Shown piece after piece: positions 1 through 5,360 of a stretch of DNA of 6,461 bases. How positions within the stretch are numbered: position 1 is the stretch's first letter; each line of letters starts with the position of its first letter. Origin of the DNA: CAVSUR01 sp052143655 (GTDB lineage: Bacteria; Actinomycetota; Actinomycetes; Streptosporangiales; Streptosporangiaceae); NCBI GenBank assembly GCA_052143655.1, contig JBKQSL010000475.1, positions 1 through 6,461 of the forward strand, in the 5' to 3' direction. The notes beneath the pieces were generated by a model. It was not told where the DNA came from and made no database searches. It was given only the letters and a program-made list of their open reading frames with translations. Both the position numbers and the translations under genes were made by a program.

Positions 1-130
1 CGGCCGCCCCGACCTGCTGGCGCTGCTGCCGGGGCTGCGCGGCCGCCGTCTCGGCTGCTGGTGCGCGCCGCTGCCGTGCCACGCCCAGGTCATCGCCGAG
101 CTCGCCGACGCCGGGACCGCCGGCCCGTAG
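1..130 (+). CDS. DUF4326 family protein, C-terminal fragment (5' end outside window)
   Basis: The frame that starts at base 2 and stops at TAG 128-130 encodes the last 42 residues of a protein whose start lies left of the window. The segment LGCWCAPLPCHAQVIAELAD matches the signature end of the DUF4326 family, in which a CWC motif and a following CH sit near the C-terminus (here CWCAPLPCH). The family is small, usually about 100-150 residues, and is found in phages and bacterial chromosomes. Its function is not established; the Cys/His cluster might bind metal, but that is inference. The protein ends in a short Ala/Gly/Pro tail. It runs in the same direction as the dehydrogenase at 367, but the 236-bp gap argues against tight coupling. 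Confidence 0.8.
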   Translation, partial: GRPDLLALLPGLRGRRLGCWCAPLPCHAQVIAELADAGTAGP

Positions 131-276
131 GTGACCAATGCCCCTGTCGCGGCCGGCCATCGGCCCGGTACGCGGCGGCTGCCCCCGGCACACAGTAGAA
201 GTGGTACCGGGCGCCCTGCGCGCCAGGTGCTCCCGTTTCGCTGCTGCCAGCCGGCCGCCGGCGTCGGCGCCGACCT

Positions 277-292
277 TTGCCAGCCCGGGCAA
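277..292. repeat. Short inverted repeat upstream of the amino-acid dehydrogenase gene
   Basis: TTGCC (277-281) and GGCAA (288-292) form a dyad with a 6-base spacer; the spacer side also contains the palindrome GCCCGGGC. It lies about 75 bp upstream of the dehydrogenase start, where an operator could sit. A dyad of this size is expected by chance in GC-rich DNA, so function is only a possibility. I saw no convincing -35/-10 pair elsewhere in the 131-366 gap. Confidence 0.2.
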
Positions 293-345
293 CCGGGCGG
301 CCCGGGGCCAGGCGGCGCCGCTGACCGCGGCGCTGCGGGCTACCT

Positions 346-360
346 GGAGAAGGCAGGTGG
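346..360 (+). promoter_or_regulatory. Ribosome binding site deciding the dehydrogenase start
   Basis: Two purine-rich blocks, GGAGAAGG (346-353) and AGGTGG (355-360), lie just before the ATG at 367. The second leaves a 6-base spacer. Together they support 367 as the start over any upstream start. Confidence 0.65.
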
Positions 361-366
361 CGAAAG

Positions 367-1476
367 ATGGGAGAGATACGGGCCAGCTGGCATGCCGACG
401 AGTGGGGTCCCGCGCAGGTCGTCTTCCTGCGGCTGCGGGCCGGGGTGGATGCGGTCGTCGTCGTCGACAACGTGGCACTGGGGCCTGCGATCGGCGGCGT
501 GCGGATCCGCCCCGACATCGGCGTCGGCGAGGTCGCGCGGCTGGCGCGCGCCATGACCCTGAAGAACGCGCTGGCCGGGCTGCCCCATGGCGGCGGCAAG
601 TCCGGGATCGCCGCGGACCCCGGGCTGGCGCCTGCCGAGCATGAGATGGTGATGCGCGCTTTCGCCCGGGCTATCGAGCAGCTCACCGACTACACGCCGG
701 GCCCGGACATGGGCACCACTGAGACATCGATGGCGTACGTCCGGGACGAGATCGGCCGGGCCGTCGGCCTGCCCGCGGTGCTCGGCGGGGTGCCGCTGGA
801 CGAGCTCGGCGCCACCGGGTTCGGCCTGGCGGTATGCGCGGACGTCCTGGCGGGCGCCGGCCTGCTGGAGCTGCGCGGCGCGCGCGTCGTCGTGCAGGGC
901 TTCGGCGCGGTCGGCGGGCACGCCGCCCGGCTGCTCGCCGACCGCGGCGCCGACGTCATCGCCGCCTCCGACAGCCGGGGCGCGACCTGGAACCCGGCCG
1001 GCCTGGACATCCCGGCGCTGCTGGCGCACAAGCGGTCCGGCGTGCCGGTCGCAGGCTTCGCCGGCGGCAGCCCGGTGCCGCGCGAGGGCATCCTCGGGCT
1101 GGACTGCGAGGTGCTGGTCCCCGCGGCGCAGCCCGACGTGATCACCGCTGACAACGCCGGGAAGATCTCAGCCCGGGTGATCCTGCAGGGCGCCAACATC
1201 CCGGCGACCGCCGAGGCCGAGGCCGAGCTGGCTGCCCGCGGCGTGCTCTGCGTGCCCGACGTGATCGCCAACTCCGGCGGAGTCATCTGCGCGGCGGCTG
1301 AGTACCGCGGCGCGGGCCGGGCCGGGGCGTTCGCCGACATCACCGAGAAGGTCAGCGACGCCACAGCCGAGCTGCTGGACCGGATCCGGCCGGGAACCAT
1401 GACCCCGCGGGCCGCAGCCGAGCAGATGGCCGCCGAGCGGCTGCGCAAGGCGATGGCCCTGCGCCGCTCCTTCTGA
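367..1476 (+). CDS. Glu/Leu/Phe/Val family amino-acid dehydrogenase
   Basis: Cytoplasmic NAD(P)-dependent oxidative deaminase, 369 residues, complete. The N-terminal catalytic domain has MTLKNALAGLPHGGGKSGI (residues 63-81), with K66 and K78 matching the substrate-carboxylate and catalytic lysines of the family, and PGPDMGT with the catalytic Asp at 114. The C-terminal Rossmann domain has GFGAVG at 178-183 and an acidic D202 at the end of the second strand, which favours NAD over NADP. PDVIANSGGV near residue 300 is a family signature. Automatic annotation would probably say glutamate dehydrogenase, but the two residues that grip the glutamate side-chain carboxylate there (Lys89 and Ser380 in Clostridium symbiosum numbering) align to I42 and A309, as in leucine dehydrogenase. 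The length also fits leucine/valine dehydrogenases better than the roughly 420-450 of hexameric glutamate dehydrogenases. The substrate is therefore open, with a branched-chain or other nonpolar amino acid more likely. It converges on hypE. Confidence 0.93.
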   Translation: MGEIRASWHADEWGPAQVVFLRLRAGVDAVVVVDNVALGPAIGGVRIRPDIGVGEVARLARAMTLKNALAGLPHGGGKSGIAADPGLAPAEHEMVMRAFARAIEQLTDYTPGPDMGTTETSMAYVRDEIGRAVGLPAVLGGVPLDELGATGFGLAVCADVLAGAGLLELRGARVVVQGFGAVGGHAARLLADRGADVIAASDSRGATWNPAGLDIPALLAHKRSGVPVAGFAGGSPVPREGILGLDCEVLVPAAQPDVITADNAGKISARVILQGANIPATAEAEAELAARGVLCVPDVIANSGGVICAAAEYRGAGRAGAFADITEKVSDATAELLDRIRPGTMTPRAAAEQMAAERLRKAMALRRSF

Positions 1477-1478
1477 CC

Positions 1479-1501
1479 GCGCCGGGCCGCCGGCCGGGCG
1501 C
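1479..1501. terminator. Candidate bidirectional terminator hairpin between convergent genes
   Basis: An all-GC hairpin fills the 24-bp gap between the dehydrogenase stop and the hypE stop. GCGCC (1479-1483) pairs with GGCGC (1497-1501), and after one mismatch GGCC (1485-1488) pairs with GGCC (1492-1495) around a 3-base loop. There is no T-run, which is common for actinobacterial terminators. The position between two converging stops is the main support; such GC dyads also arise by chance here. Confidence 0.4.
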
Positions 1502-2571
1502 TAGCAGATCCTCGGAAGCTGCTCGGCCAGCGGCAGGTCGACCACCCGGGTGCCGCCGATCGGGGTGCGGGCGACGACCACGCCGGGGTGCTCCGCGCGC
1601 ACCTCGCCGATGACCGCCGCGCCCGCGCCGAGCGTGTCGGCGTGCAGGATCTCCAGCGCCCGGTCGGCGTCGCCGGGGGCCACGAACGCGACCAGCCGGC
1701 CCTCGTTGGCCACGTACATCGGGTCGAGCCCGAGGAACCCGCAGGCCGCGCGGACGTCCTCGGGCACCGGCACGGCCGACTCGCGGATCTGCACGCCGAC
1801 CCCGGACGACCCGGCGATCTCGTGCAGCGTCGCGGCCAGGCCGCCGCGGGTCGGGTCGCGCATCGCGTGCACCGCCACCCCGGCCGCCAGCAGCGCCCGC
1901 ACCAGACCGTTCAGCGGCGCGGTGTCGGAGCGGATCTCCGCTCCGAACTCCAGTCCCTCGCGGACGCTGAGCACCGCGATGCCGTGCAGCCCGATCGGGC
2001 CGCTGACCAGGACCACGTCACCCGGCCGGGCCCGGTCCGGGCCGACCTGCACCCCGTCGGGGACCAGCCCCACGCCGGCCGTGGTCACGTACAGGCCGTC
2101 GCCGTGCCCGGCGTCGACGACCTTGGTGTCGCCGGTGACGATGCTGACCCCGGCCGCGCGCGCCGCCGCGGCCATGGTCTGCACCACCCGGCCGAGTTCG
2201 TCCAGCGGCAGGCCCTCTTCCAGCACGAACCCGACCGTCAGGTACGACGGCACCGCCCCGCACATGGCCAGGTCGTTGACCGTGCCGTTGACGGCCAGAT
2301 CGCCGATGTTGCCGCCGGGGAAGAACCGCGGCCGCACCACGTAGGTATCGGTCGACAGCGCCAGCCGCGCCCCGCCGAGGCTGATGACGGCGCCGTCGCC
2401 CAGCTGGGCGAGCGGGGCGGCCTCGTCGCCGCCGGTGAACGCGGGCACGAACAGGTGCTGGATCAGCTCGGCGGACAGCCGCCCGCCGCCGCCGTGGCCC
2501 ATCACGATGGCCGGGTAGTCGCGCAGCGGCACCGGGCAGGTCCAGTTCTCCACGTCGAGATGCTCGCTCAC
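1501..2571 (-). CDS. hypE: Hydrogenase maturation protein HypE (carbamoyl dehydratase)
   Basis: HypE makes the cyanide ligands of [NiFe] hydrogenase. HypF carbamoylates its C-terminal cysteine, HypE dehydrates this with ATP to a thiocyanate, and the CN passes to iron on HypC-HypD. The 356-residue protein has the family marks in order: MGHGGGGRL (24-32), the PurM/AIRS-like ATP-binding part with TDTYVV (D75), FFPGGNIGDLAVNGTVNDLA with N99-D100, GDTKVV (148-152, Lys150 at the position of the catalytic lysine) and the conserved C-terminus PRIC ending in Cys356, so the active tail is intact. I chose GTG at 2571 because AGGA (2580-2577) lies 5 bases upstream. A GTG at 2583, overlapping the hypD stop as GTGA, would add four residues and cannot be excluded. 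An open frame continues to 2817, but that part reads as arginine-rich antigene of hypD. Third gene of hypC-hypD-hypE. Confidence 0.96.
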   Translation of the reverse strand: MSEHLDVENWTCPVPLRDYPAIVMGHGGGGRLSAELIQHLFVPAFTGGDEAAPLAQLGDGAVISLGGARLALSTDTYVVRPRFFPGGNIGDLAVNGTVNDLAMCGAVPSYLTVGFVLEEGLPLDELGRVVQTMAAAARAAGVSIVTGDTKVVDAGHGDGLYVTTAGVGLVPDGVQVGPDRARPGDVVLVSGPIGLHGIAVLSVREGLEFGAEIRSDTAPLNGLVRALLAAGVAVHAMRDPTRGGLAATLHEIAGSSGVGVQIRESAVPVPEDVRAACGFLGLDPMYVANEGRLVAFVAPGDADRALEILHADTLGAGAAVIGEVRAEHPGVVVARTPIGGTRVVDLPLAEQLPRIC

Positions 2572-2579
2572 GCGGTTCC

Positions 2580-3686
2580 TCACGATGCCGCCGACGGCGT
2601 CTGCAGCCGCCGGAACTGGTAGTAGGCGGCGCACGCACCCTCGCTGGAGACCATCGGCGCGCCGAGCGGGTTGCGCGGCGTGCACTCGGTGCCGAACGCC
2701 TCGCACTGAGCCGGCTTGATCAGGCCCTGCAGCACCTCGCCGCTGCGGCACCGCGCCGACTCGGCGGTGGTGATGCCGCCGACGTCGAACCGCCGTTCGG
2801 CGTCGTACTCCGCCCACCGGTCGGCCAGCCGCCAGCCCGACGCGGGGATCATGCCGATGCCGCGCCAGTTCCGGTCGGTGACCGTGAACACGTCGGCGAC
2901 CACTTTCTGCGCCTGCGTATTTCCCTCCGCGCTGACCGCGCGCGGGTAGGCGTTGTCCAGCTCGGCCCGGCCCTGCTCCAGCTGGATCAGCACCCGCCGG
3001 ATGCCCTCCAGCACGTCCAGCGGCTCGAACCCGGTAACCACGATCGGCACCCGGTACTGGTCGACCAGCGGCTGGTACTGCGACATGCCCATCACGGTGC
3101 AGACGTGCCCGGCAGCCAGGAAGCCCTGCACCCGGCAGCTCGGGGAGTCCATGATCGCCCTGATCGCGGGCGGCACCAGCACGTGACTGGCCAGCAGCGA
3201 GAAGTTCGCCACGCCCAGCCGGTCGGCCATCAGCACGGTCATCGCGTTGGCCGGCGCCGTGGTCTCGAATCCGATGCCGAAGAAGACCACCTGCTTATCC
3301 GGGTGCGCCTGGGCGACGCGGACGGCGTCGAGGGGGGAGTAGACGACCCGGACGTCACCGCCGCGGCTTTTCACCCGCAGCAGGTCATCGGCCGACCCGG
3401 GCACCCGGAGCATGTCGCCGAACGAGCAGAAGATCACCTCCGGCCTGGCCGCGATGGCCAGGGCCCGGTCGATGGTCTCCAGCGGCGTCACGCACACCGG
3501 GCAGCCGGGGCCGTGGATCATCTCGACACCCGGGGGCAGCAGCTGGTCGATGCCGTTGCGGATGATCGTGTGAGTCTGGCCGCCGCAGACCTCCATCATC
3601 GCCCACGGCCGGGTGACGGTCGCGGCGATGTCGTCGAGCAGCCGCCGGGCCAGCACCGGGTCGGCGAACTCATCGAGGTACTTCAC
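2580..3686 (-). CDS. hypD: Hydrogenase maturation protein HypD (Fe-S scaffold for Fe(CN)2CO)
   Basis: HypD is a [4Fe-4S] protein that, with HypC, holds the iron while its two CN ligands and CO ligand are added. The 368-residue length is typical. MEVCGGQTH (C34) and HGPGCPVC (C62, C65) are the conserved cysteine motifs of the active cleft. The C-terminal part carries C313, C328 (KPAQC), C335 (ECTP) and C352 in MVSSEGACAAYY, four cysteines that fit the cluster-binding set. The first of these lies in CRSG, where many homologues have CxCG; the four remaining cysteines still suffice for a cluster. The start is GTG at 3686 and overlaps the hypC stop by four bases (GTGA), so translation is probably coupled; no strong ribosome binding site is visible. 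hypE starts 8 bases after the stop. Confidence 0.97.
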   Translation of the reverse strand: MKYLDEFADPVLARRLLDDIAATVTRPWAMMEVCGGQTHTIIRNGIDQLLPPGVEMIHGPGCPVCVTPLETIDRALAIAARPEVIFCSFGDMLRVPGSADDLLRVKSRGGDVRVVYSPLDAVRVAQAHPDKQVVFFGIGFETTAPANAMTVLMADRLGVANFSLLASHVLVPPAIRAIMDSPSCRVQGFLAAGHVCTVMGMSQYQPLVDQYRVPIVVTGFEPLDVLEGIRRVLIQLEQGRAELDNAYPRAVSAEGNTQAQKVVADVFTVTDRNWRGIGMIPASGWRLADRWAEYDAERRFDVGGITTAESARCRSGEVLQGLIKPAQCEAFGTECTPRNPLGAPMVSSEGACAAYYQFRRLQTPSAAS

Positions 3687-3931
3687 GGCGTGCCCAGCTC
3701 GGTGTCGAGCATGCCGACCGACCGCATCAGCGCCAGGGTCTCCTGCGCCGATTTCTCATCCAGCCGGGTCAGCGCGAACCCGACGTGCACGATGGTCCAG
3801 TCGCCGACCTGCAGGTCGGGGACGTAGGCCAGGCACACGTCCTTGCGGACGCCGCCGAAGTCGACGGTGCCCATCAGGGCGCCGTCGGCCTCGAACCGGT
3901 GCTCCACCCGGCCGGGGATTCCCAGGCACAT
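3683..3931 (-). CDS. hypC: Hydrogenase maturation chaperone HypC/HybG
   Basis: Small cytoplasmic chaperone of 82 residues that carries iron, binds HypD during Fe(CN)2CO assembly and then delivers the group to the hydrogenase large subunit. It starts with the family hallmark MCLGIPGRV; Cys2, exposed after Met removal, is the iron/HypD-binding residue. GDWTIVHVGFA (43-53) contains the conserved His49. The ATG at 3931 is fixed by Cys2 and by AGGGAGG (3947-3941) with a 9-base spacer; an upstream in-frame start at 3970 would bury Cys2. It is the first gene of the hypCDE unit, and its TGA overlaps the GTG of hypD. A DosR-type box lies about 187 bp upstream. Confidence 0.97.
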   Translation of the reverse strand: MCLGIPGRVEHRFEADGALMGTVDFGGVRKDVCLAYVPDLQVGDWTIVHVGFALTRLDEKSAQETLALMRSVGMLDTELGTP

Positions 3932-3940
3932 GATCAGTTC

Positions 3941-3947
3941 CCTCCCT
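3941..3947 (-). promoter_or_regulatory. hypC ribosome binding site
   Basis: AGGGAGG on the minus strand with a 9-base spacer to the ATG at 3931. It supports the MCLG start and excludes the longer N-terminus from 3970. Confidence 0.75.
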
Positions 3948-4002
3948 GCGATGCTAGATCGAGCTGCCACAGCATCACCCGGACGTCACTGGCACCTCCG
4001 CG

Positions 4003-4046
4003 ACTGTGCTGGGCCGAAACGGCGCGGGGCAGGCACTGTGCTGGGC
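4003..4046. repeat. Pair of 12-bp direct repeats in the hypC leader
   Basis: ACTGTGCTGGGC occurs at 4003-4014 and 4035-4046, exactly 32 bp apart (about three helical turns). The core CTGTGCT recurs inverted at 4129-4135 (AGCACAG), and CTGTGC appears again at 4162-4167. The copies could be binding sites of a regulator other than DosR, or leader RNA elements; neither is shown. Confidence 0.45.
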
Positions 4047-4077
4047 AGACGATGCCGGATTGTTGATCGCCTCTGCC
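4044..4077 (-). other. Possible hairpin in the hypC 5' leader
   Basis: On the minus strand GGCAGA (4077-4072) can pair with TCTGCC (4049-4044), and after a 2-base bulge CGAT (4069-4066) pairs with ATCG (4053-4050), leaving a 12-base loop. If transcription starts near 4075 this sits at the 5' end of the mRNA. It does not match a riboswitch I recognise. Confidence 0.25.
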
Positions 4078-4081
4078 GCGC

Positions 4082-4087
4082 AGTCTG
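4082..4087 (-). promoter_or_regulatory. Weak candidate -10 element for hypCDE
   Basis: CAGACT on the minus strand (4087-4082) shares the A2 and T6 positions of TANNNT. It would put the start of transcription near 4075, about 43 bp downstream of the centre of the DosR-type box, a spacing that suits an activator overlapping the -35 region. The match itself is poor and the call rests on position. Confidence 0.25.
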
Positions 4088-4108
4088 GCTGACCGCCGTC
4101 ACCACGGC

Positions 4109-4128
4109 CCAGGGACTTTAGTCCCTAA
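4109..4128 (-). promoter_or_regulatory. DosR/DevR-type box upstream of hypCDE
   Basis: The plus-strand sequence CCAGGGACTTTAGTCCCTAA contains the core GGGACTTTAGTCCC (4112-4125), which matches all 14 central positions of the mycobacterial DosR consensus TTSGGGACTWWAGTCCCSAA; AGGGACT and its partner form a palindrome over 4111-4126. DosR is a response regulator of the NarL family, activated by the heme sensor kinases DosS and DosT under hypoxia, NO or CO. The only properly oriented neighbour is hypC, whose start lies about 187 bp away, so the target is most probably hypCDE. The regulator gene is not in the window. Confidence 0.8.
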
Positions 4129-4139
4129 AGCACAGTGCT
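4129..4139. repeat. Dyad AGCACAGTGCT abutting the DosR-type box
   Basis: AGCAC and GTGCT are perfect inverted repeats around a central A, directly next to the DosR-type box on the side away from hypC. Its left half matches the inverse of the CTGTGCT core repeated in the leader. A second protein could bind beside DosR. Confidence 0.35.
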
Positions 4140-4229
4140 CCACCGGTGTAATGACAGTCCGCTGTGCCGCTCGGGCCATCTTCTGGCCGCAATCGTTCCA
4201 CCTGGCCGAACACCCGCCTTGCCAATCTC

Positions 4230-4256
4230 CGGCCCGGTGAGTAGCGCGCTGGGCCG
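4230..4256 (-). terminator. Candidate terminator after the erythronate dehydrogenase-like gene
   Basis: CGGCCC (4230-4235) pairs with GGGCCG (4251-4256) in a 6-bp GC stem with a 15-base loop that itself contains AGCGCGCT. It directly follows the TGA at 4259-4257. There is no T-run. If real, it separates this gene from the hypCDE promoter region. Confidence 0.35.
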
Positions 4257-5276
4257 TCAAGCCCGCGGGCCGGGTGCCTCCCGGGTCTCGGCCAGGTGCA
4301 TCCTGATCACCGAGGCGAAGTCCGGGTCCTGGGCCAGGCCCAGCCGGGCGGCCCGGCCGGCCCGGATCCGGGCCGGCCAGCTCGACACGATCGCCGCGAC
4401 GGCCGGGTCCGGCACCCAGTCGATCAGCGCGCTTGCCTGCGGCCCGGCGACCTGTTCCAGGGCAGCGACCATGTCACCCACCGTGACGGTCAGTGCGGGC
4501 AGGTTGACCGGGCTGGGGCCGCCCCAGGCGGCGTCGGCGGCCGTGACCGCGCACAGCAGCCCCGCCGTGGCCCGGGCGGGCGAGGCCAGGGCCACTTCGG
4601 TCTGCGGGCCGACCGGGCAGGTCGCGCGCTCGCCGGCCAGCGGCTCGCGGATGATGCCCGACAGGAACCCCGACGCCGCGGCGTTCGGCCGGCCCGGCCG
4701 CACGCTGACGGTCATCAGCCGGACCGTCCGGCCGCGCACGAACCCCTTGCGGGCGCAATCGGCTACCAGGTACTCGCCCAGGACCTTCTGCGTGCCGTAG
4801 CTGGACTGCGGGTTCGGCCGGGTGCCGTCGTCCGCCACGGCCGGCAGCGGCTGGTCGGCAGACGCCCCGAACACCGCCACCGAGCTGGCGAACACCACCA
4901 CCGGGCAGCTGCCGAGCGCGCGGCTGCAGGCCAGCAGCGCCTGCGTGGCGCCCAGGTTCGCCCGCATGCCGAGGTCGAAGTCGGCCTCGCATTCCGCGCT
5001 TACCGCGGCGGCCAGGTGCACGATCACGTCGGCGCCGGCCAGCGGGCCGGGGGAGCGGCCGGCCGGGTCCAGCAGGTCGAGGAGATCGCCGCGGACGGCC
5101 GTGACCCGCCCGTCGGCGGCCAGGTCAGCGGGCAGCGGCGTGCGGTCGATCAGCGTCAGCGCCGTCAGCGGCCGCGGCTCGCGGCCGGCCACCGCCAGCG
5201 GGCCGCCGGCCAGCACCGCCCGGGCCAGCCGCGCGCCCAGGAAGCCAGCTGCGCCGGTGATGACCATGGTGACCAC
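4257..5276 (-). CDS. denD: D-erythronate dehydrogenase-like SDR protein
   Basis: Extended short-chain dehydrogenase of 339 residues. GAAGFLG (8-14) is the nucleotide-binding loop, D44 ends the second strand as in NAD users, and Y160-x3-K164 (YGTQK) with S131/S132 in FASSVAVFG form the catalytic set. The segment SVRPGRPNAAASGFLSGIIREPL (191-213) and the later VGDMVAALEQVAG and SSWPARIRAGRAARLG stretches closely resemble DenD, which oxidises D-erythronate to 2-dehydro-D-erythronate with NAD in tetronate catabolism. The usual partners (DenK/OtnK kinase, OtnC aldolase, OtnI isomerase) are not present, so the substrate is inferred from family resemblance only. The start is taken as GTG 5276, supported by AGGGGTG (5287-5281) 4-6 bases upstream; an ATG three codons in (5267) is the alternative. 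The gap to the GTPase gene upstream is 80 bp. Confidence 0.82.
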   Translation of the reverse strand: MVTMVITGAAGFLGARLARAVLAGGPLAVAGREPRPLTALTLIDRTPLPADLAADGRVTAVRGDLLDLLDPAGRSPGPLAGADVIVHLAAAVSAECEADFDLGMRANLGATQALLACSRALGSCPVVVFASSVAVFGASADQPLPAVADDGTRPNPQSSYGTQKVLGEYLVADCARKGFVRGRTVRLMTVSVRPGRPNAAASGFLSGIIREPLAGERATCPVGPQTEVALASPARATAGLLCAVTAADAAWGGPSPVNLPALTVTVGDMVAALEQVAGPQASALIDWVPDPAVAAIVSSWPARIRAGRAARLGLAQDPDFASVIRMHLAETREAPGPRA

Positions 5277-5280
5277 AGCA

Positions 5281-5287
5281 CACCCCT
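5281..5287 (-). promoter_or_regulatory. Ribosome binding site for the erythronate dehydrogenase-like gene
   Basis: AGGGGTG on the minus strand precedes the GTG at 5276 at close range and favours it over the ATG at 5267. No clear promoter was seen in the 80 bp upstream. Confidence 0.45.
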
Positions 5288-5342
5288 ATCCGATTGGCGC
5301 TCCCTCGGCCGGGGCGGGCATCGCCGGCGGCCGGACCTCATT

Positions 5343-5360
5343 GTGACCCGGCCCGGTCAC
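5343..5360 (-). terminator. Possible hairpin overlapping the stop of the ribosomal protection gene
   Basis: GTGACC (5343-5348) and GGTCAC (5355-5360) form a perfect 6-bp stem with a 6-base loop and include the TGA of the GTPase gene. It could end its transcript, but there is no T-run and the stem is short. Confidence 0.3.

Larger units (their letters stand above)
3932..4256 (-). other. 325-bp intergenic regulatory region upstream of hypCDE
   Basis: No convincing gene was found on either strand. Reading toward hypC, the region holds a hairpin just after the erythronate dehydrogenase-like stop, a 5-bp dyad (GGCCA 4174-4178 / TGGCC 4184-4188), the palindrome CACCGGTG (4141-4148), the dyad AGCACAGTGCT (4129-4139), a DosR-type box (4109-4128), a weak -10 candidate (4087-4082), a possible leader hairpin (4077-4044), two copies of a 12-bp repeat and the hypC ribosome binding site (3947-3941). 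Base composition is visibly less GC-extreme around 4111-4160 than in the genes. Confidence 0.7.

Noticed and set aside
2739..2750. Ser in place of the second Cys of CxCG in HypD (CRSG)
   Set aside because: Other HypD proteins also lack a cysteine here as far as I recall, and four C-terminal cysteines (313, 328, 335, 352) remain for the cluster, so this is not a sign of loss of function.
2572..2817. N-terminal extension of the hypE frame upstream to 2817
   Set aside because: The added residues are arginine-rich and lie wholly over hypD in another frame; HypE homologues begin near the chosen start, which has its own AGGA.
3105..3827. 240-codon plus-strand open frame opposite hypD/hypC
   Set aside because: It is antisense to two clear genes; its His/Asp/Arg-rich composition is typical of a shadow frame.
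3951..3956. TAGCAT on the minus strand as the -10 of hypC
   Set aside because: A start about 7 bases downstream would fall within the ribosome binding site and leave no usable leader.
3932..3970. Longer HypC starting at 3970
   Set aside because: It would put 13 residues before MCLG and hide the essential Cys2; the ribosome binding site at 3947-3941 lies inside that extension and serves the ATG at 3931.
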